Positions 27,647-37,790 of a stretch of 64,000 nt of DNA are shown here, in pieces. The notes below the pieces were generated by a model that did not search any database, was not told where the DNA came from, and saw only the letters and a list, made by a program, of their open reading frames with translations. Origin of the DNA: CAVQTK01 sp963716455. GTDB lineage: Bacteria > Pseudomonadota > Gammaproteobacteria > Coxiellales > Coxiellaceae. The DNA is taken from contig CAVQTK010000013.1 in NCBI GenBank assembly GCA_963716455.1, positions 141,901-205,900 on the forward strand. The letters are read 5' to 3'. Every line of letters starts with the position of its first letter. Position 1 is the stretch's first letter. The position numbers were made by a program, and so were the translations under genes.

Positions 27647-27876
27647 GAGGTCTATCTCGATCTGGGAAAGGACCGTTCCCCAAAGTAACCTACCAAATTG
27701 ATGATCGGTCTTTTCATCACTCCTCACTCCATCCTCTTTTTTTATTGATAAATTTATATTTCAGTTTCGACTATTTTAAATCAATTGGGACAAAAAAAGA
27801 TAAATTTTGTAATATAGTCTAGTTCCAACTATTTCAGAAATTTATATTGCATTTCGATAACATCATTGCTATCATT

Positions 27877-27886
27877 ATGATATCAT
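27877..27886. promoter_or_regulatory. Short palindrome in front of vapBC
   Basis: ATGATATCAT at 27877-27886, flanked by further ATCATT half-sites at 27861-27875, lies 25-35 bases before the antitoxin start. VapB-type antitoxins usually autoregulate through such sites. The preceding 27647-27860 is AT-rich and I see no gene in it. Confidence 0.4.
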
Positions 27887-27913
27887 TTTAAAGAAAAACA
27901 TTTTGAGGTTATG

Positions 27914-28147
27914 ATGACACAATTATTGATCCGCAATCTAAAAATTGAAACTATTAAGTGCTTAAAACGCCGCGCCAAATTACATCATCGGTCTTTACAA
28001 GGTGAACTAAAATGTATCGTGGAAGCAGCAACCTCCAGCATGAGCATCGAAGAAATGAAAGAAGTGAGCCAGGCTTGGCAAAAACGTCTGAAGTCAAAAT
28101 CGTTTACTGATAGCGCAGCCATGCTACGTGAGGATAGAGATAGTTGA
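27914..28147 (+). CDS. FitA/VapB-type ribbon-helix-helix antitoxin
   Basis: 77 residues from the second of two tandem ATGs (27911 and 27914). I prefer the second because GAGG lies only 2 bases before the first. The N-terminus TQLLIRNLKIETIKCLKRRA then KLHHRSLQGELKCIVEAA is the FitA-like RHH DNA-binding and dimerisation fold. The basic/acidic C-terminal tail would neutralise the PIN toxin encoded by the overlapping next gene. Confidence 0.82.
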   Translation: MTQLLIRNLKIETIKCLKRRAKLHHRSLQGELKCIVEAATSSMSIEEMKEVSQAWQKRLKSKSFTDSAAMLREDRDS

Positions 28148-28566
28148 AAAAAATAGTTGTTGACGCAAGTATAGTAGTGAAATGGTTTATACCCGAAATC
28201 CACAGTGAACATGCCATTCGTCTGCTAAATAAGCCAATTAAATTTTTAGCACCCAATCTTATTTATGCCGAAGTAGGAAATATTTTATGGAAAAAATTAC
28301 GGTTAAAAGAATTAACGCAGGAGTCCGCTCAAGACATCTTAAATGATTTCAAAAAAATACCACTGGAAGTCATTGATAATCACATATTACTTGAAACAGC
28401 CTGGCAGATTGCCACTAAATATCAACGTACCTTTTATGATAGTTTATATTTGGCGTTAGCATACATAGAAAACTGTCTATTTGTCACAGCTGATCAGGTA
28501 TTTATCAATGCTTTAAAATCTACTGATTTATCATCCTCGCTGCTTTGGGTGGAAAATATAAAATAG
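28144..28566 (+). CDS. VapC-type PIN-domain toxin ribonuclease
   Basis: 140 residues with the PIN acidic residues Asp7 (VVDASIVVKWF), Glu43 (NLIYAEVGNILWK), Asp99 (RTFYDSLYLALA) and Asp117 (FVTADQVF). Toxins of this family cleave tRNA or rRNA until bound by the antitoxin. It starts at a TTG that overlaps the antitoxin stop by 4 bases, so translation is coupled. The stop codon TAG coincides with the first bases of the adjacent MITE, so the natural C-terminus may have been altered by that insertion. Confidence 0.88.
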   Translation: MKKIVVDASIVVKWFIPEIHSEHAIRLLNKPIKFLAPNLIYAEVGNILWKKLRLKELTQESAQDILNDFKKIPLEVIDNHILLETAWQIATKYQRTFYDSLYLALAYIENCLFVTADQVFINALKSTDLSSSLLWVENIK

Positions 28567-28724
28567 ACTTCTTTTCAAACTTCGTCTTTTGGCCTACTGC
28601 GGCGTTGTGTTGTTTTCTCCGGTGCTCATTTGCTCTCGTGTAAACTCCGCTTCTCGAAAGCAACACGCCTTGCATTAGGTTATAACAAGATGGGACCAAA
28701 ATACTAGGTTTTGCAAGAAGTCTA
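28564..28724. repeat. MITE-like element with 17-bp terminal inverted repeats (type copy)
   Basis: The left end TAGACTTCTTTTCAAAC and right end GTTTTGCAAGAAGTCTA are inverted repeats with two mismatches. Inside, GGCCTACTGCGGCGTTGTGT and the right-hand GAAAGCAACACGCCTTGCAT form a second, looser inverted repeat. The element is 161 bases and has no coding frame. Related or truncated copies occur at 40436, 52508, 18244 and, as a second subtype, 47278. It lies exactly at the vapC stop codon. Confidence 0.7.
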
Positions 28725-28776
28725 GTGTCAGAATATTCCTACTGCAGCTTTGAAAATAAAATGTTAACCTAAATAA

Positions 28777-29913
28777 ATGACTACTCACCGCTATGAAGTT
28801 GCAAAACGTGTTACATTCGTTAACGCCGGAATCAACACGGTTTTAAGTTTCTTTAAAATTTTGGTGGGCTATTTTGGACATTCGCATGCCTTATTGGCAG
28901 ATGGCTTGCACTCTCTTTCGGATTTAATTTGTGACGCGTTGGTGTTAATTGCTGCCAAAATTGGCGGTCGTGTGCCGGATAAGGAACACCCTTACGGGCA
29001 TCAACGAGTTGAGACTATCGCTGCCATGATGATTGCTTTGCTGCTATTAGCAGTAGGCCTTAGCATTATTTATGATGCTGCTGTTAATGCCGTTCATCAC
29101 CCCGCATCTTTGTTAATTCATGCCCCACTAGTTATTGCTGCGGCTGTTTTCTCGATGGCCATTAAAGAATGGCTGTATCGTTATACTTTATCGGCAGGAA
29201 AAAAAATTCACTCTAACCTGTTAATTACTAATGCTTACCATAATCGCAGTGATGTTTTTGTTTCTTTATTAGTATTAGTTAGTGTTACTGCCGCCTGGGG
29301 AGGAGTGCCTTACGCGGATAACATAAGCGCTGCCATAATTGCTCTTTTGATTATCAAAACGAGCATTCAACTATTCGCAAATGGAATTCGCGAACTCATT
29401 GATACGGGTGTGAGTGAAAATACGCTGCGAGAAATTCATCAGGTGATTATCCAACAACCTGGCGTCATCTCAATTCATCAACTGCGAACACGGTTACATG
29501 GTGGTAATATTTTTATCGATGCACATATCATTGTAAGTCCTTATATTAGTGTGTCTGAGGGGCACCACATTGGGGAGTTGGTTCATGCTCAATTGATAAA
29601 AAATTTTCCTGAAATAGCGGATGTCACGGTTCATATTGATCATGAAAATGACGAAATTAGCAAACCTAGCCTTAATCTCCCTACCCGTTTAGAATTAACC
29701 AAACAATTACAACAATGTTGGGAGCATTTACCCGGTTATAAGCAGATTGAGGATATGCGTTTACATTTTATCAATGGACAAATTTATGTTGAAATTTATT
29801 GGCCAGCGAATATTATGGAAAATGCGAATTGGCCGGCTACTCTTGAATCTTACCAACGCGAGGCTAAGCAAATTGATCACATAGCCAAGCTTGATTTCTT
29901 CGTAAGAATTTAA
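28777..29913 (+). CDS. Cation diffusion facilitator (FieF/MMT-type metal efflux protein)
   Basis: 378 residues. Six hydrophobic segments hold the metal site: HALLADGLHSLSDLICD (HxxxD-type, near residue 38) and NAYHNRSDVFVSLLVL (near residue 152). HPYGHQRVET lies after helix 2. A cytoplasmic C-terminal domain follows (QPGVISIHQLRTRLHGGNIF, DAHIIVSP, VTVHIDHE). The protein is ~80 residues longer than E. coli FieF, with an extra C-terminal segment of unknown role. Substrate (Fe, Zn, Mn) cannot be read. A truncated copy of its 5' end lies at 27521. sbcB starts at the base after its stop. Confidence 0.88.
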   Translation: MTTHRYEVAKRVTFVNAGINTVLSFFKILVGYFGHSHALLADGLHSLSDLICDALVLIAAKIGGRVPDKEHPYGHQRVETIAAMMIALLLLAVGLSIIYDAAVNAVHHPASLLIHAPLVIAAAVFSMAIKEWLYRYTLSAGKKIHSNLLITNAYHNRSDVFVSLLVLVSVTAAWGGVPYADNISAAIIALLIIKTSIQLFANGIRELIDTGVSENTLREIHQVIIQQPGVISIHQLRTRLHGGNIFIDAHIIVSPYISVSEGHHIGELVHAQLIKNFPEIADVTVHIDHENDEISKPSLNLPTRLELTKQLQQCWEHLPGYKQIEDMRLHFINGQIYVEIYWPANIMENANWPATLESYQREAKQIDHIAKLDFFVRI

Positions 29914-31314
29914 ATGACTATAAAAAACACTTACCTTTTTTATGATATTGAAACAACAGGACTTAACCCTTGTTTCGATCAAATCCTGCAGTTTGCGGCT
30001 ATTCGCACCGATTTAGAACTGCAAGAACTGGAACGTTATGAAATTTTTGTCCGGTTAAATTGTGATGTTATCCCATCGCCACAAGCGATCATTACTCATC
30101 GTATTGGAATTGCTCAAAGTCAAAGTGGACAAGCAGAAATTGACGCGATTACTCAAATCCATGGTTTGGTAAATACTCCCGGTACTATCAGTATAGGATA
30201 CAATTCACTCGGCTTCGATGATGATTTTTTACGTTTTTCTTTTTATCGTAATTTATTGCCGCCTTACACTCATCAATATACCAATCAATGTGGACGTATG
30301 GATTTATACCCGTTTACAGCTATGTATTGTTTATATAAACCCAACATATTAACTCAGTGGCCACGAACTAATCAGCAAATAAATCTAAAATTGGAGCAAT
30401 TAAACACTTTGAATCAATTAGCCAGTGGTAATGCACATAATGCTCTGGTAGACGTAGAAGCCACACTGGCTCTAGCTAGAAAATTTATTCAAGATCGCAA
30501 CATGTGGAATTACTTAATCGGTTATTTCGATAAAGATAGTGATGCGCGCCGTATGGCACAACTAACTACCTGTTGCATCAATCAACAATTGTTCCAAGAA
30601 GCTTTAATGATCAATGGTAAATTTGGCTCTTCCTGCCATTATCAAGCTCCGGTTTTGTATTTAGGCCAACATCTTCACTATAAAAACCAATCTTTATGGT
30701 TGCGCTTAGACACAGAAAATTTAAGCCTCACCACTACAGAGAACATTCCACCAACTACTTATGTTATTCGCAAAAAAATGGGCGAAGGTGAATTACTATT
30801 ACCCTTTGCAACTCGATTTCTTACCTATATAGATTCAGAGCGTTTACAGCTAACAAAAGAAAACAAATTATGGCTGGAACAAAATCCTGCTGTGTTTCAA
30901 GCTATTCGCGATTATCATCGGCAGTATACTTATCCAAAAATTCCTAATCTGGATATAGATGCATCACTATACGACATCTCTTTTCCTTCGATGGGGGAAG
31001 AAATGCTGTTTAAACAGTTCCATCAAATACAACCGCAGCAAAAAATGGCCCTGGCCTCTCGTTTCCCCTCACCAATTCGCCAGCAGCATGCCTTGCGTAT
31101 TATGGGTCGTCATTATCGTGAATATTTAACTCCCAAGGAGCAAGATTTATTTAACGATTATCTAAACCATACTACAGACCTAATGGATTATCGCGGCCAA
31201 CCTAAACTAACCAAGGCAAATGCGCTTGATGAAATAGACGTCTTAGAATCCATGCCACAGCTTTCGGCAGAGCAGAAGAGGTTACTAATTGAACTTAAAT
31301 CTTATCTTTCCTAA
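29914..31314 (+). CDS. sbcB: Exodeoxyribonuclease I
   Basis: 466 residues, full length. 3'-5' single-strand DNA exonuclease used in recombination and mismatch repair. DEDD motifs: FYDIETTGLNP at residue 10, SIGYNSLGFDDDFLRFSFYR, and NALVDVEATLALARKF with the final acidic residue. The ExoI-specific C-terminal SH3-like and helical parts follow (YPKIPNLDIDASLYD, HYREYLTPKEQDLF). It directly abuts the efflux gene and is probably co-transcribed. Confidence 0.95.
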   Translation: MTIKNTYLFYDIETTGLNPCFDQILQFAAIRTDLELQELERYEIFVRLNCDVIPSPQAIITHRIGIAQSQSGQAEIDAITQIHGLVNTPGTISIGYNSLGFDDDFLRFSFYRNLLPPYTHQYTNQCGRMDLYPFTAMYCLYKPNILTQWPRTNQQINLKLEQLNTLNQLASGNAHNALVDVEATLALARKFIQDRNMWNYLIGYFDKDSDARRMAQLTTCCINQQLFQEALMINGKFGSSCHYQAPVLYLGQHLHYKNQSLWLRLDTENLSLTTTENIPPTTYVIRKKMGEGELLLPFATRFLTYIDSERLQLTKENKLWLEQNPAVFQAIRDYHRQYTYPKIPNLDIDASLYDISFPSMGEEMLFKQFHQIQPQQKMALASRFPSPIRQQHALRIMGRHYREYLTPKEQDLFNDYLNHTTDLMDYRGQPKLTKANALDEIDVLESMPQLSAEQKRLLIELKSYLS

Positions 31315-31331
31315 GAAAATAGAGCCAATTT

Positions 31332-31646
31332 ATGAATTATAGACAACAAATAAATACATCTTCCTTTAGTAATTTTGAAAATACGTCATACAGTTTCTTT
31401 ACTCATCAATGTAATTTTGAAGAAAATACAAATAAAGTTTTAACTATTTCTTTTTCTTTAAAAAGTAATAAACCTACATATAGTGATTACAACGATCCTT
31501 TTACTGGTCAACTTAAAATGGCTAGAGCTGATGACCTGAAACAAAAACTCCTTATCATTAGTCAACGTTGTGCTGCTCTTCCAGATATAGATACACGTTC
31601 ACCAGATGAAATTCTTGGCTATAACGATTTTGGATTACCAGAGTAA
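31332..31646 (+). CDS. Antitoxin-like protein with a VapB-type C-terminus
   Basis: 104 residues. The last ~45 residues (MARADDLKQKLLIISQRCAALPDIDTRS then PDEILGYNDFGLPE) match the C-terminal part of VapB antitoxins of the Rv0623 type. The N-terminal ~60 residues, rich in Ser, Asn and Phe, lack the ALNIKNPEAD-like DNA-binding start normally found. Either the N-terminus has been replaced or the true start is internal. A VapC gene follows 6 bases later. Confidence 0.65.
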   Translation: MNYRQQINTSSFSNFENTSYSFFTHQCNFEENTNKVLTISFSLKSNKPTYSDYNDPFTGQLKMARADDLKQKLLIISQRCAALPDIDTRSPDEILGYNDFGLPE

Positions 31647-31652
31647 AACTTC

Positions 31653-32084
31653 ATGGTTATAGATACTTCGGCAATCATTGCCATCTTATTAGGAGAGCCA
31701 GAAGCAACAAATTTTATTGAATTAATTAATAATGACCCGATTAGACTCATGTCCGCTGTCAGTGCCGTTGAAGCTTCCATTGTAATGATGAACCGCAAAG
31801 GTCGGAGGGGTTTAGAAGAGCTTAAAAATATGATCGATGAGGCAGAAATTAAAATAGTGGAATTCAATAAAGAGCAATACCGATACGCAACAGATGCGAT
31901 GTGGAATTATGGTAAAGGTAGACATCCCGCTGGATTAAATTTTGATGATTGCTTTACCTATGCTTTAGCTAAGAGCACTCAACAACCAGTACTATTCAAA
32001 GGCAATGACTTTTCTCAAACCGATGTAGCTAATAAAACTAAATATTTTTCAAACACCAAAATAGAAATCACAGTAGACAGCTAG
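31653..32084 (+). CDS. VapC-type PIN-domain toxin
   Basis: 143 residues of the PIN/VapC family. Acidic residues are visible at Asp4 (VIDTSAIIAILLGEPEA), Glu40 (SAVSAVEASIVM), Asp98-99 (LNFDDCFTYALAK) and Asp109-type (LFKGNDFSQTDV). It follows its presumed antitoxin by 6 bases. A ribonuclease role is family knowledge. Confidence 0.9.
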   Translation: MVIDTSAIIAILLGEPEATNFIELINNDPIRLMSAVSAVEASIVMMNRKGRRGLEELKNMIDEAEIKIVEFNKEQYRYATDAMWNYGKGRHPAGLNFDDCFTYALAKSTQQPVLFKGNDFSQTDVANKTKYFSNTKIEITVDS

Positions 32085-32087
32085 TCA

Positions 32088-32456
32088 CTATTTTTTACTT
32101 TGCAAATCCTGAATTTGTTTTTGCAAGTGAGTTAAATTTTTGCTTGCTTCTGCTTGCACTTGTTGAATTTGTTGTTGGATTTTAACAATGTCGGCTTGCA
32201 ATTTTTTTTGAACTTGCAAAATTTGCTGCTGAATGACTTCTTGTTGCTTATCTAGTTGGTGGGGAATGTTATCAGCCACAACTTGAATCTGTTGTTGCAA
32301 TTTTTGGACTGCTTGTTGCAAATCTGCAGCAGTCACTGTGTTTGCTGTATTACCAATTGGGGGATTTATTACAGAGAGAGTAACAGGCTTACCTGCTGCA
32401 AAAGCTGTAGAAACAAGCCAAACAGCACTAAACAATATAATTTTAAAACTATTCAT
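32088..32456 (-). CDS. Small exported coiled-coil protein
   Basis: 122 residues. A signal peptide (MNSFKIILFSAVWLVSTAFA) is followed by a Gln-rich heptad-type coiled coil from ~residue 45 (LQQAVQKLQQQIQ, then repeated KLQQQI/VQKKLQ). Probably periplasmic. I recognise no family, and the low-complexity Gln content would make similarity searches noisy. It is convergent with the vapC gene, 3 bases apart. Confidence 0.7.
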   Translation of the reverse strand: MNSFKIILFSAVWLVSTAFAAGKPVTLSVINPPIGNTANTVTAADLQQAVQKLQQQIQVVADNIPHQLDKQQEVIQQQILQVQKKLQADIVKIQQQIQQVQAEASKNLTHLQKQIQDLQSKK

Positions 32457-32631
32457 ATTTTCCTCACAGAAGTTTCAACTTGATGATTATTACCTCCTAT
32501 GCCAAAATGTCAATAGCTCAGGGACTGGATTACCGCGACAGCTACGCATGCGTCAGCCACGCTGCTACATAATGACCAAAATTTAATGGACGTTATTTCC
32601 GGTGAGCTGTTTCTATTTCAGGAGCTTAACT

Positions 32632-33357
32632 ATGTACACCACACATTTACCATACCAGGATGGAGAAACACGTTTAGAAGGTTATCTTACCTGCCCGGAT
32701 AATACGGGTACTCACCCTTTAGTACTCATTGCGCATACATGGCGGGGACGTGATGAATTTGTTATTTCCAAAGCTCAAGCTCTGGCGCAGTTAGGTTATG
32801 CTGGTTTTGCACTGGATATGTTTGGACAAGGTATTCTGGGAGAGAGTGTAGAAGAAAACAGTCGTCTCATTCAGCCTTTTTTAGAGAATCGGCAGTATCT
32901 ATTACAACGTATTCAAGCGGCTCTTAATTTTACCAAAAGCCTTCCGGTTGTTAACACGCAACATATAGCGGCAATAGGCTTTTGTTTCGGAGGCCTGTGT
33001 GTGCTAGATTTGGCTCGCTCTGGAGTAGATATTCAGGGGGTAGTCAGTTTTCATGGCCTTTTAAACCGCCCAGAAAAAAAACCCATACAAAAAATTCGTT
33101 CGAAAGTTCTTGTACTCCATGGCTATAATGACCCGATGGCGTCTCACACACAGATTCTTGAGTTTCAAAAAGAAATGGATGCATCTCAAGCAGATTGGCA
33201 GATGCATATCTATGGTCAAGCCATGCATGGCTTCACTAATCCACAAGCTAACGATACAAACTTAGGGATAGTTTATAATAAACAAGCGGCACAACGTTCA
33301 TGGCAGGCGATGAAAACCTTTCTTGCTGAAATCTTTCAATCCAATAAAATCCAGTGA
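32632..33357 (+). CDS. Dienelactone hydrolase family protein
   Basis: 241 residues from the ATG at 32632, which has GGAG 8 bases upstream; a longer frame to 32602 has none. Alpha/beta-hydrolase with the DLH catalytic triad: Cys in GFCFGGLCVLD, Asp in LHGYNDPMASH and His in AMHGFTNP. The substrate is unknown; many such genes are outside aromatic degradation pathways. Confidence 0.9.
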   Translation: MYTTHLPYQDGETRLEGYLTCPDNTGTHPLVLIAHTWRGRDEFVISKAQALAQLGYAGFALDMFGQGILGESVEENSRLIQPFLENRQYLLQRIQAALNFTKSLPVVNTQHIAAIGFCFGGLCVLDLARSGVDIQGVVSFHGLLNRPEKKPIQKIRSKVLVLHGYNDPMASHTQILEFQKEMDASQADWQMHIYGQAMHGFTNPQANDTNLGIVYNKQAAQRSWQAMKTFLAEIFQSNKIQ

Positions 33358-33414
33358 TTTAGTAATAGATCAGGTGATATAGTTGGCATTCCTATCTACG
33401 AAGTGAGTTATTAC

Positions 33415-34754
33415 ATGATTTGTAGCGAAAAACCCCACATTTATACAGTAGCTGAGCTCAACAGCTTAGCTCGACAACTGTTAGAGGGTTCGTTAGGACA
33501 AATCTGGATTACGGGAGAAATATCTAATTTAGTGCAACCCAGTTCCGGACATTGGTATTTTTCTTTAAAAGACGCCCAAGCTCAAGTTCGCTGTGCGCTA
33601 TTTCGCATGACCACTCTTAAATTGAAATTTCTCCCCCAAAATGGCCAACAAGTAACCGTCTTGGCTCAAGTAAGCCTATATGAAAATCGGGGCGATTTTC
33701 AATTAATTGTTCAACAGATGGAACCCTCGGGCGATGGTATTTTACAAAAAGCTTTTGAAGTTTTAAAAAAACGCTTAGAAGCGGCAGGATTATTTGCTAG
33801 AGAACGCAAAAAACCATTGCCATTCTTGCCTAAAATTATTGGTGTAATCACTTCCCAGCACGGAGCAGCAATTCATGATATTTTAACTGTTTTAAAGCGA
33901 CGTTTTCCGGCTATTCCTATCATTATTTATCCAACTTTAGTGCAAGGAGCCCTTGCTGCAAGTCAAATAGTCGAAGCAATCCAAACAGCTAATCACCGTG
34001 CAGAATGCAATGTGATCATTTTGGCTCGAGGAGGAGGTTCACTTGAAGATTTATGGCCTTTTAATGAGGAGATAGTAGCAAAAGCCATTTATGCGAGCAC
34101 CATTCCTATCATCACAGGTATCGGCCATGAAGTAGATTTTACGATAGCAGATCTCGTTGCTGATGAACGTGCTGCCACTCCCTCAGTTGCTGCCGAACGT
34201 GTGTGCCCCGATTTTCGGGAATGGCAACAAAGGTTGAACCAAGAACAAAAGCGGTTAACCCACTTAATAACAACACAGCTTTCCCAGTATAAAACGCATT
34301 TATTGCATATAAAAAAACGCTTACGCCATCCAGGACAACGTTTACAAGAGCAAGCACAACGACTCGATCATTTAGAATATCAATTGCTCATGCTGCAAAA
34401 ACATTTTTTCGCTCATTGTAAGAATCAGTTTTATCAATTACTAACAAGATGGCAACATATTCATCCGGGCAACATTTTACCCAGGATCATGAATTTTTAC
34501 GCATTTCACAACAACGCTTAATTACCGCAATCCGCCATTCTTTAAGCCAGAAACAACAACAGTTACAACAAACGGTGCATATTCTCCAAGCTTTTAATCC
34601 GCTTGAGATTTTAGAACGAGGCTATGCAATGGTGCGCCAAACCAGCACCCAGCAAATTATTTCCCGGGCGAGCCAATTGCAAACAGACGACGAAATTTTA
34701 GTAACATTAGCTGAAGGCTTTTGTTTAGCCGTAGTATCCCATACTTCAGATTAA
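33415..34754 (+). CDS. xseA: Exodeoxyribonuclease VII large subunit (one frameshift)
   Basis: About 446 residues when joined. An OB-fold N-terminus (YTVAELNSLARQLLEG, GHWYFSLKDAQAQVRCALF) is followed by the catalytic domain with GVITSQHGAAIHDIL, RRFPAIPIIIYP, ILARGGGSLEDLWPFN and GIGHEVDFTIADLVAD. A coiled-coil C-terminus follows. The frame breaks at ~34480 (TTTTACCCAGG); restoring one base gives LTQDHEFLRISQQRL and then FNPLEILERGYAMV to the stop. The start is an ATG with a weak RBS; a GTG at 33403 is the alternative. The 3' end overlaps the convergent RND gene by ~98 bases. Confidence 0.9.
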
Positions 34755-37700
34755 ATTTTTCCATTAATAGATAAAACACAGGAGTTACATACAAAGTTAA
34801 TAGTTGCGAAAATAATAAACCTCCTGCAACAGCCATTCCCAGCGGACGCCTAGCTTCTGAACCACTCCCTACCCCTAACGCCAAAGGCAATGTCGCCAAA
34901 ATAGCGGTTAAGGTAGTCATCATAATAGGTCTAAATCGTGTTAGACAAGCTTGAATAATAGCTTCATGTGCAGTTATAGTTTCTGAACGGCGGCGGGCTT
35001 CTATAGCAAAATCTATCATCATAATGCCATTTTTCTTCACCAACCCCACTAACAAAATAATTCCAATAAAACTAAATATATCCAGTTCCAAATGAAATAA
35101 AAATAACATTAATAAAGCCCCAAAACTTGCAAAAGGTAATGCGGTTAGGATGGTAAATGGGTGGAGAAAGTGCTCATACAAAATAGCTAAAACCACATAG
35201 ATAATAAAAATAGTGATAACCAATAATATAGGAAAGGTAAAACCAGACGACTTGAATACTTGAGCAGAGCCAGAAAACGCCCCACTTACTCCCATTGGTA
35301 AAATATTTTTAGCAAGAGTTTCTACTTTTTCACTGGCTGTACCTAATGATGTTCCTGATTCTAAATTAAATGAAACTACCACGGCAGGTATTTGCCCATA
35401 ATGGCTAATGCTCAGTGGACCCACTCCTTCTTCTAATTGCGCAACAACATTGAGTGGGATAAGCTGACCTTTATTACTGGGCACATAGATATCATTTATG
35501 TTATTTATATTTTGCTGATGCTGGGGATCGATCCCAATAATAACAGGATATTCATTAGTAGCGGTGTAAATAGTACTAATCTGTTGTTCTCCATAAGCAC
35601 TGTATAATGCATTCCCTATAGCCGTAGCAGTAACACCTAATGCAGCGGCTCGATCTGGTAAAATCTTTACCCGTAACTCGGGATTAGTTAAATTTAAATT
35701 GGTATCGACGTCTTTAATACCTGGGATTTTTTCTAATTTTTGCGCAAAAATTTGTGATACGGATTCCAGCTGTTTTAAATCACTACCTTGTAAGACATAC
35801 TGATACATACTGCGACTAGAGATACTGCCTAACTGAAAACCTGCAGGATTCTGCAATGTCACTTTTATTCCCGAAACAGTACGCAACTCTTGGCGTAATT
35901 GCTCTATAATCTGATCAATACTTTGCTTTCGCTCTGTTTTTGGCTTCAAACGAATCACTACATCGCCATTGTTGCTGGCATTTCCACCCCCTTTTGGTCC
36001 AATACTAGAAATCACTTCCTCAACATTCGGGTTGGTACGAATTTTATTTGCTATAAGCTGTTGCCGTTCTACAAAATCTTGAAATGGCAAACCTACTGGG
36101 ACAACTGTCGAACCGGAAATAATGCCCGCATCTTCAGTAGGCATAAACCCTTTAGGAACCAATTTAAATAAACCCATAGTTAACAATAAAATAATGATAG
36201 TCATTAATATGACATATTTTTTATGATTTAATGACCAACGTAAAGTGCATTCATAGTATTGTTTTACTTGAGCAAACCCGCTTTCAAACCAGGGAAAAAG
36301 TGAAGTGCGCTTAGGTTGACGCAACAGCTGAGCACACATCATGGGAGTGAGAGTCAAAGCAATAATACCTGACACTAGAATAGAAATACTCACTACAACT
36401 GCAAACTCTCTAAATAATCTACCTATCAAACCATCCATAAATAATAGTGGAATAAAAACCGCAACTAAAGATAAGGTCATAGAAATGACAGTAAAGAAAA
36501 TCTCTCGGCTTCCCTTTAAGGCTGCTTCCAATCGACTATATCCTTGCTCCACATAGCGAATAATATTTTCTAATACCACAATGGCATCATCTACAATAAA
36601 TCCCACTGCTAAAACTAAACCTACTAAAGATAAAGTATCTAAACTGTAGTCCAGCAAAAACATCAGGCCAAAGGTAGCCAATAAAGCAACGGGCAATGAG
36701 ATGGTGGCAATTAGTGTGGAAGAAATATTACCTAAAAATAGCCACACTACCCCTGCAACAAGAACGATAGCTAGAATCAGAGTAAATTTCATTTCCTTCA
36801 AAGTAGAGACAATAAAGTTAGAGCGGTCATAGATAACATGTAATTGAGCTCCACCTGGTAATTTTTGGGTTAATTCCGGTAAGAGTTGATGAACCGCGTT
36901 GGCTACTGCCACAGTATTAGAACCAGGTTGACGTTGTACGGCTAAAATCACCGCACGATGTTGATTATACCAAGAAGCAATTTGCTCATTGGCCACACTA
37001 TCTTTCACAGTTGCTATATCTTGTAAGCGTACTGAAGAATTTTCGTTATTGCCTATAATTATAGAATTAAAGCTGGCAGCGTTGGTAAAGGGATTGCTAG
37101 TCTTTACCATATAGTTTCTTTCCGCAGTTTGTAACGTTCCCCCTGGCTGAGTATTATTAGCCGCTTGAACTGCTGTTACTACATCCTTACCGCTTATACC
37201 TCGTGCAGTCATTGCTCGTGGATTTAAATGAATACGTACCGCGTACTTCTGACTACCGTAAATTTGAACTTGAGCAACTCCCGATACCATCGACAGCCGC
37301 TGAGCGATATTTGTTTGCGCATAATCGTCCAAAGTAGTCATAGATATATTATCACCCGTCAAAGCCAAGAAAATAATAGGAGCAGCTGACGGATTGAGCT
37401 TGCGCATCAAAGGGGATTAGGCATAGCAGAGGGTAATGATCGTGCTGTTTGCGCGATAGCAGTTTGAACATCTTGGGCCGCAGCATCAATGTCGCGTTTT
37501 AAATTAAATTGCAAAACAATTGAAGTCTGTCCTGCTGAACTGGTAGAGTTCATTGAATCTAAACCACCAATAGCACTAAATTGCTTTTCTAAAGGTGTCG
37601 CTACCGAATTTGCCATAGTTTCAGGATCAGCCCCAGGTAAACTAGCAGTCACTAGAATAGTGGCAAAATCCACCTCAGGTAATTCACTAATTGGCAAAGA

Positions 37701-37790
37701 CCGATATCCTAACCATCCAAAAATAACCAATGCTACTGTGAGCATAACAGTAGCTACTGGCCGTTGAATAAATAATTTGGAGATATTCAT
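34657..37790 (-). CDS. RND efflux pump inner-membrane transporter, HAE1/MdtC-like (one frameshift)
   Basis: About 1,044 residues when joined. N-terminus MNISKLFIQRPVATVMLTV, then LPEVDFATILVTASLPGADP; transmembrane and docking segments include VGLVLAVGFIVDDAIVVLENI and the conserved GLVKKNGIMMIDFAIEARR. The frame breaks at ~37405 in a C-run (AATCCCCTTTG). One more C gives AMPNPPLMRKLNPSAAPII. The pump sits in the inner membrane and, with the two following genes (adaptor, outer-membrane channel) in the same operon, forms a tripartite exporter. The last ~30 residues past MEKFN are unusual and overlap xseA. Confidence 0.9.
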
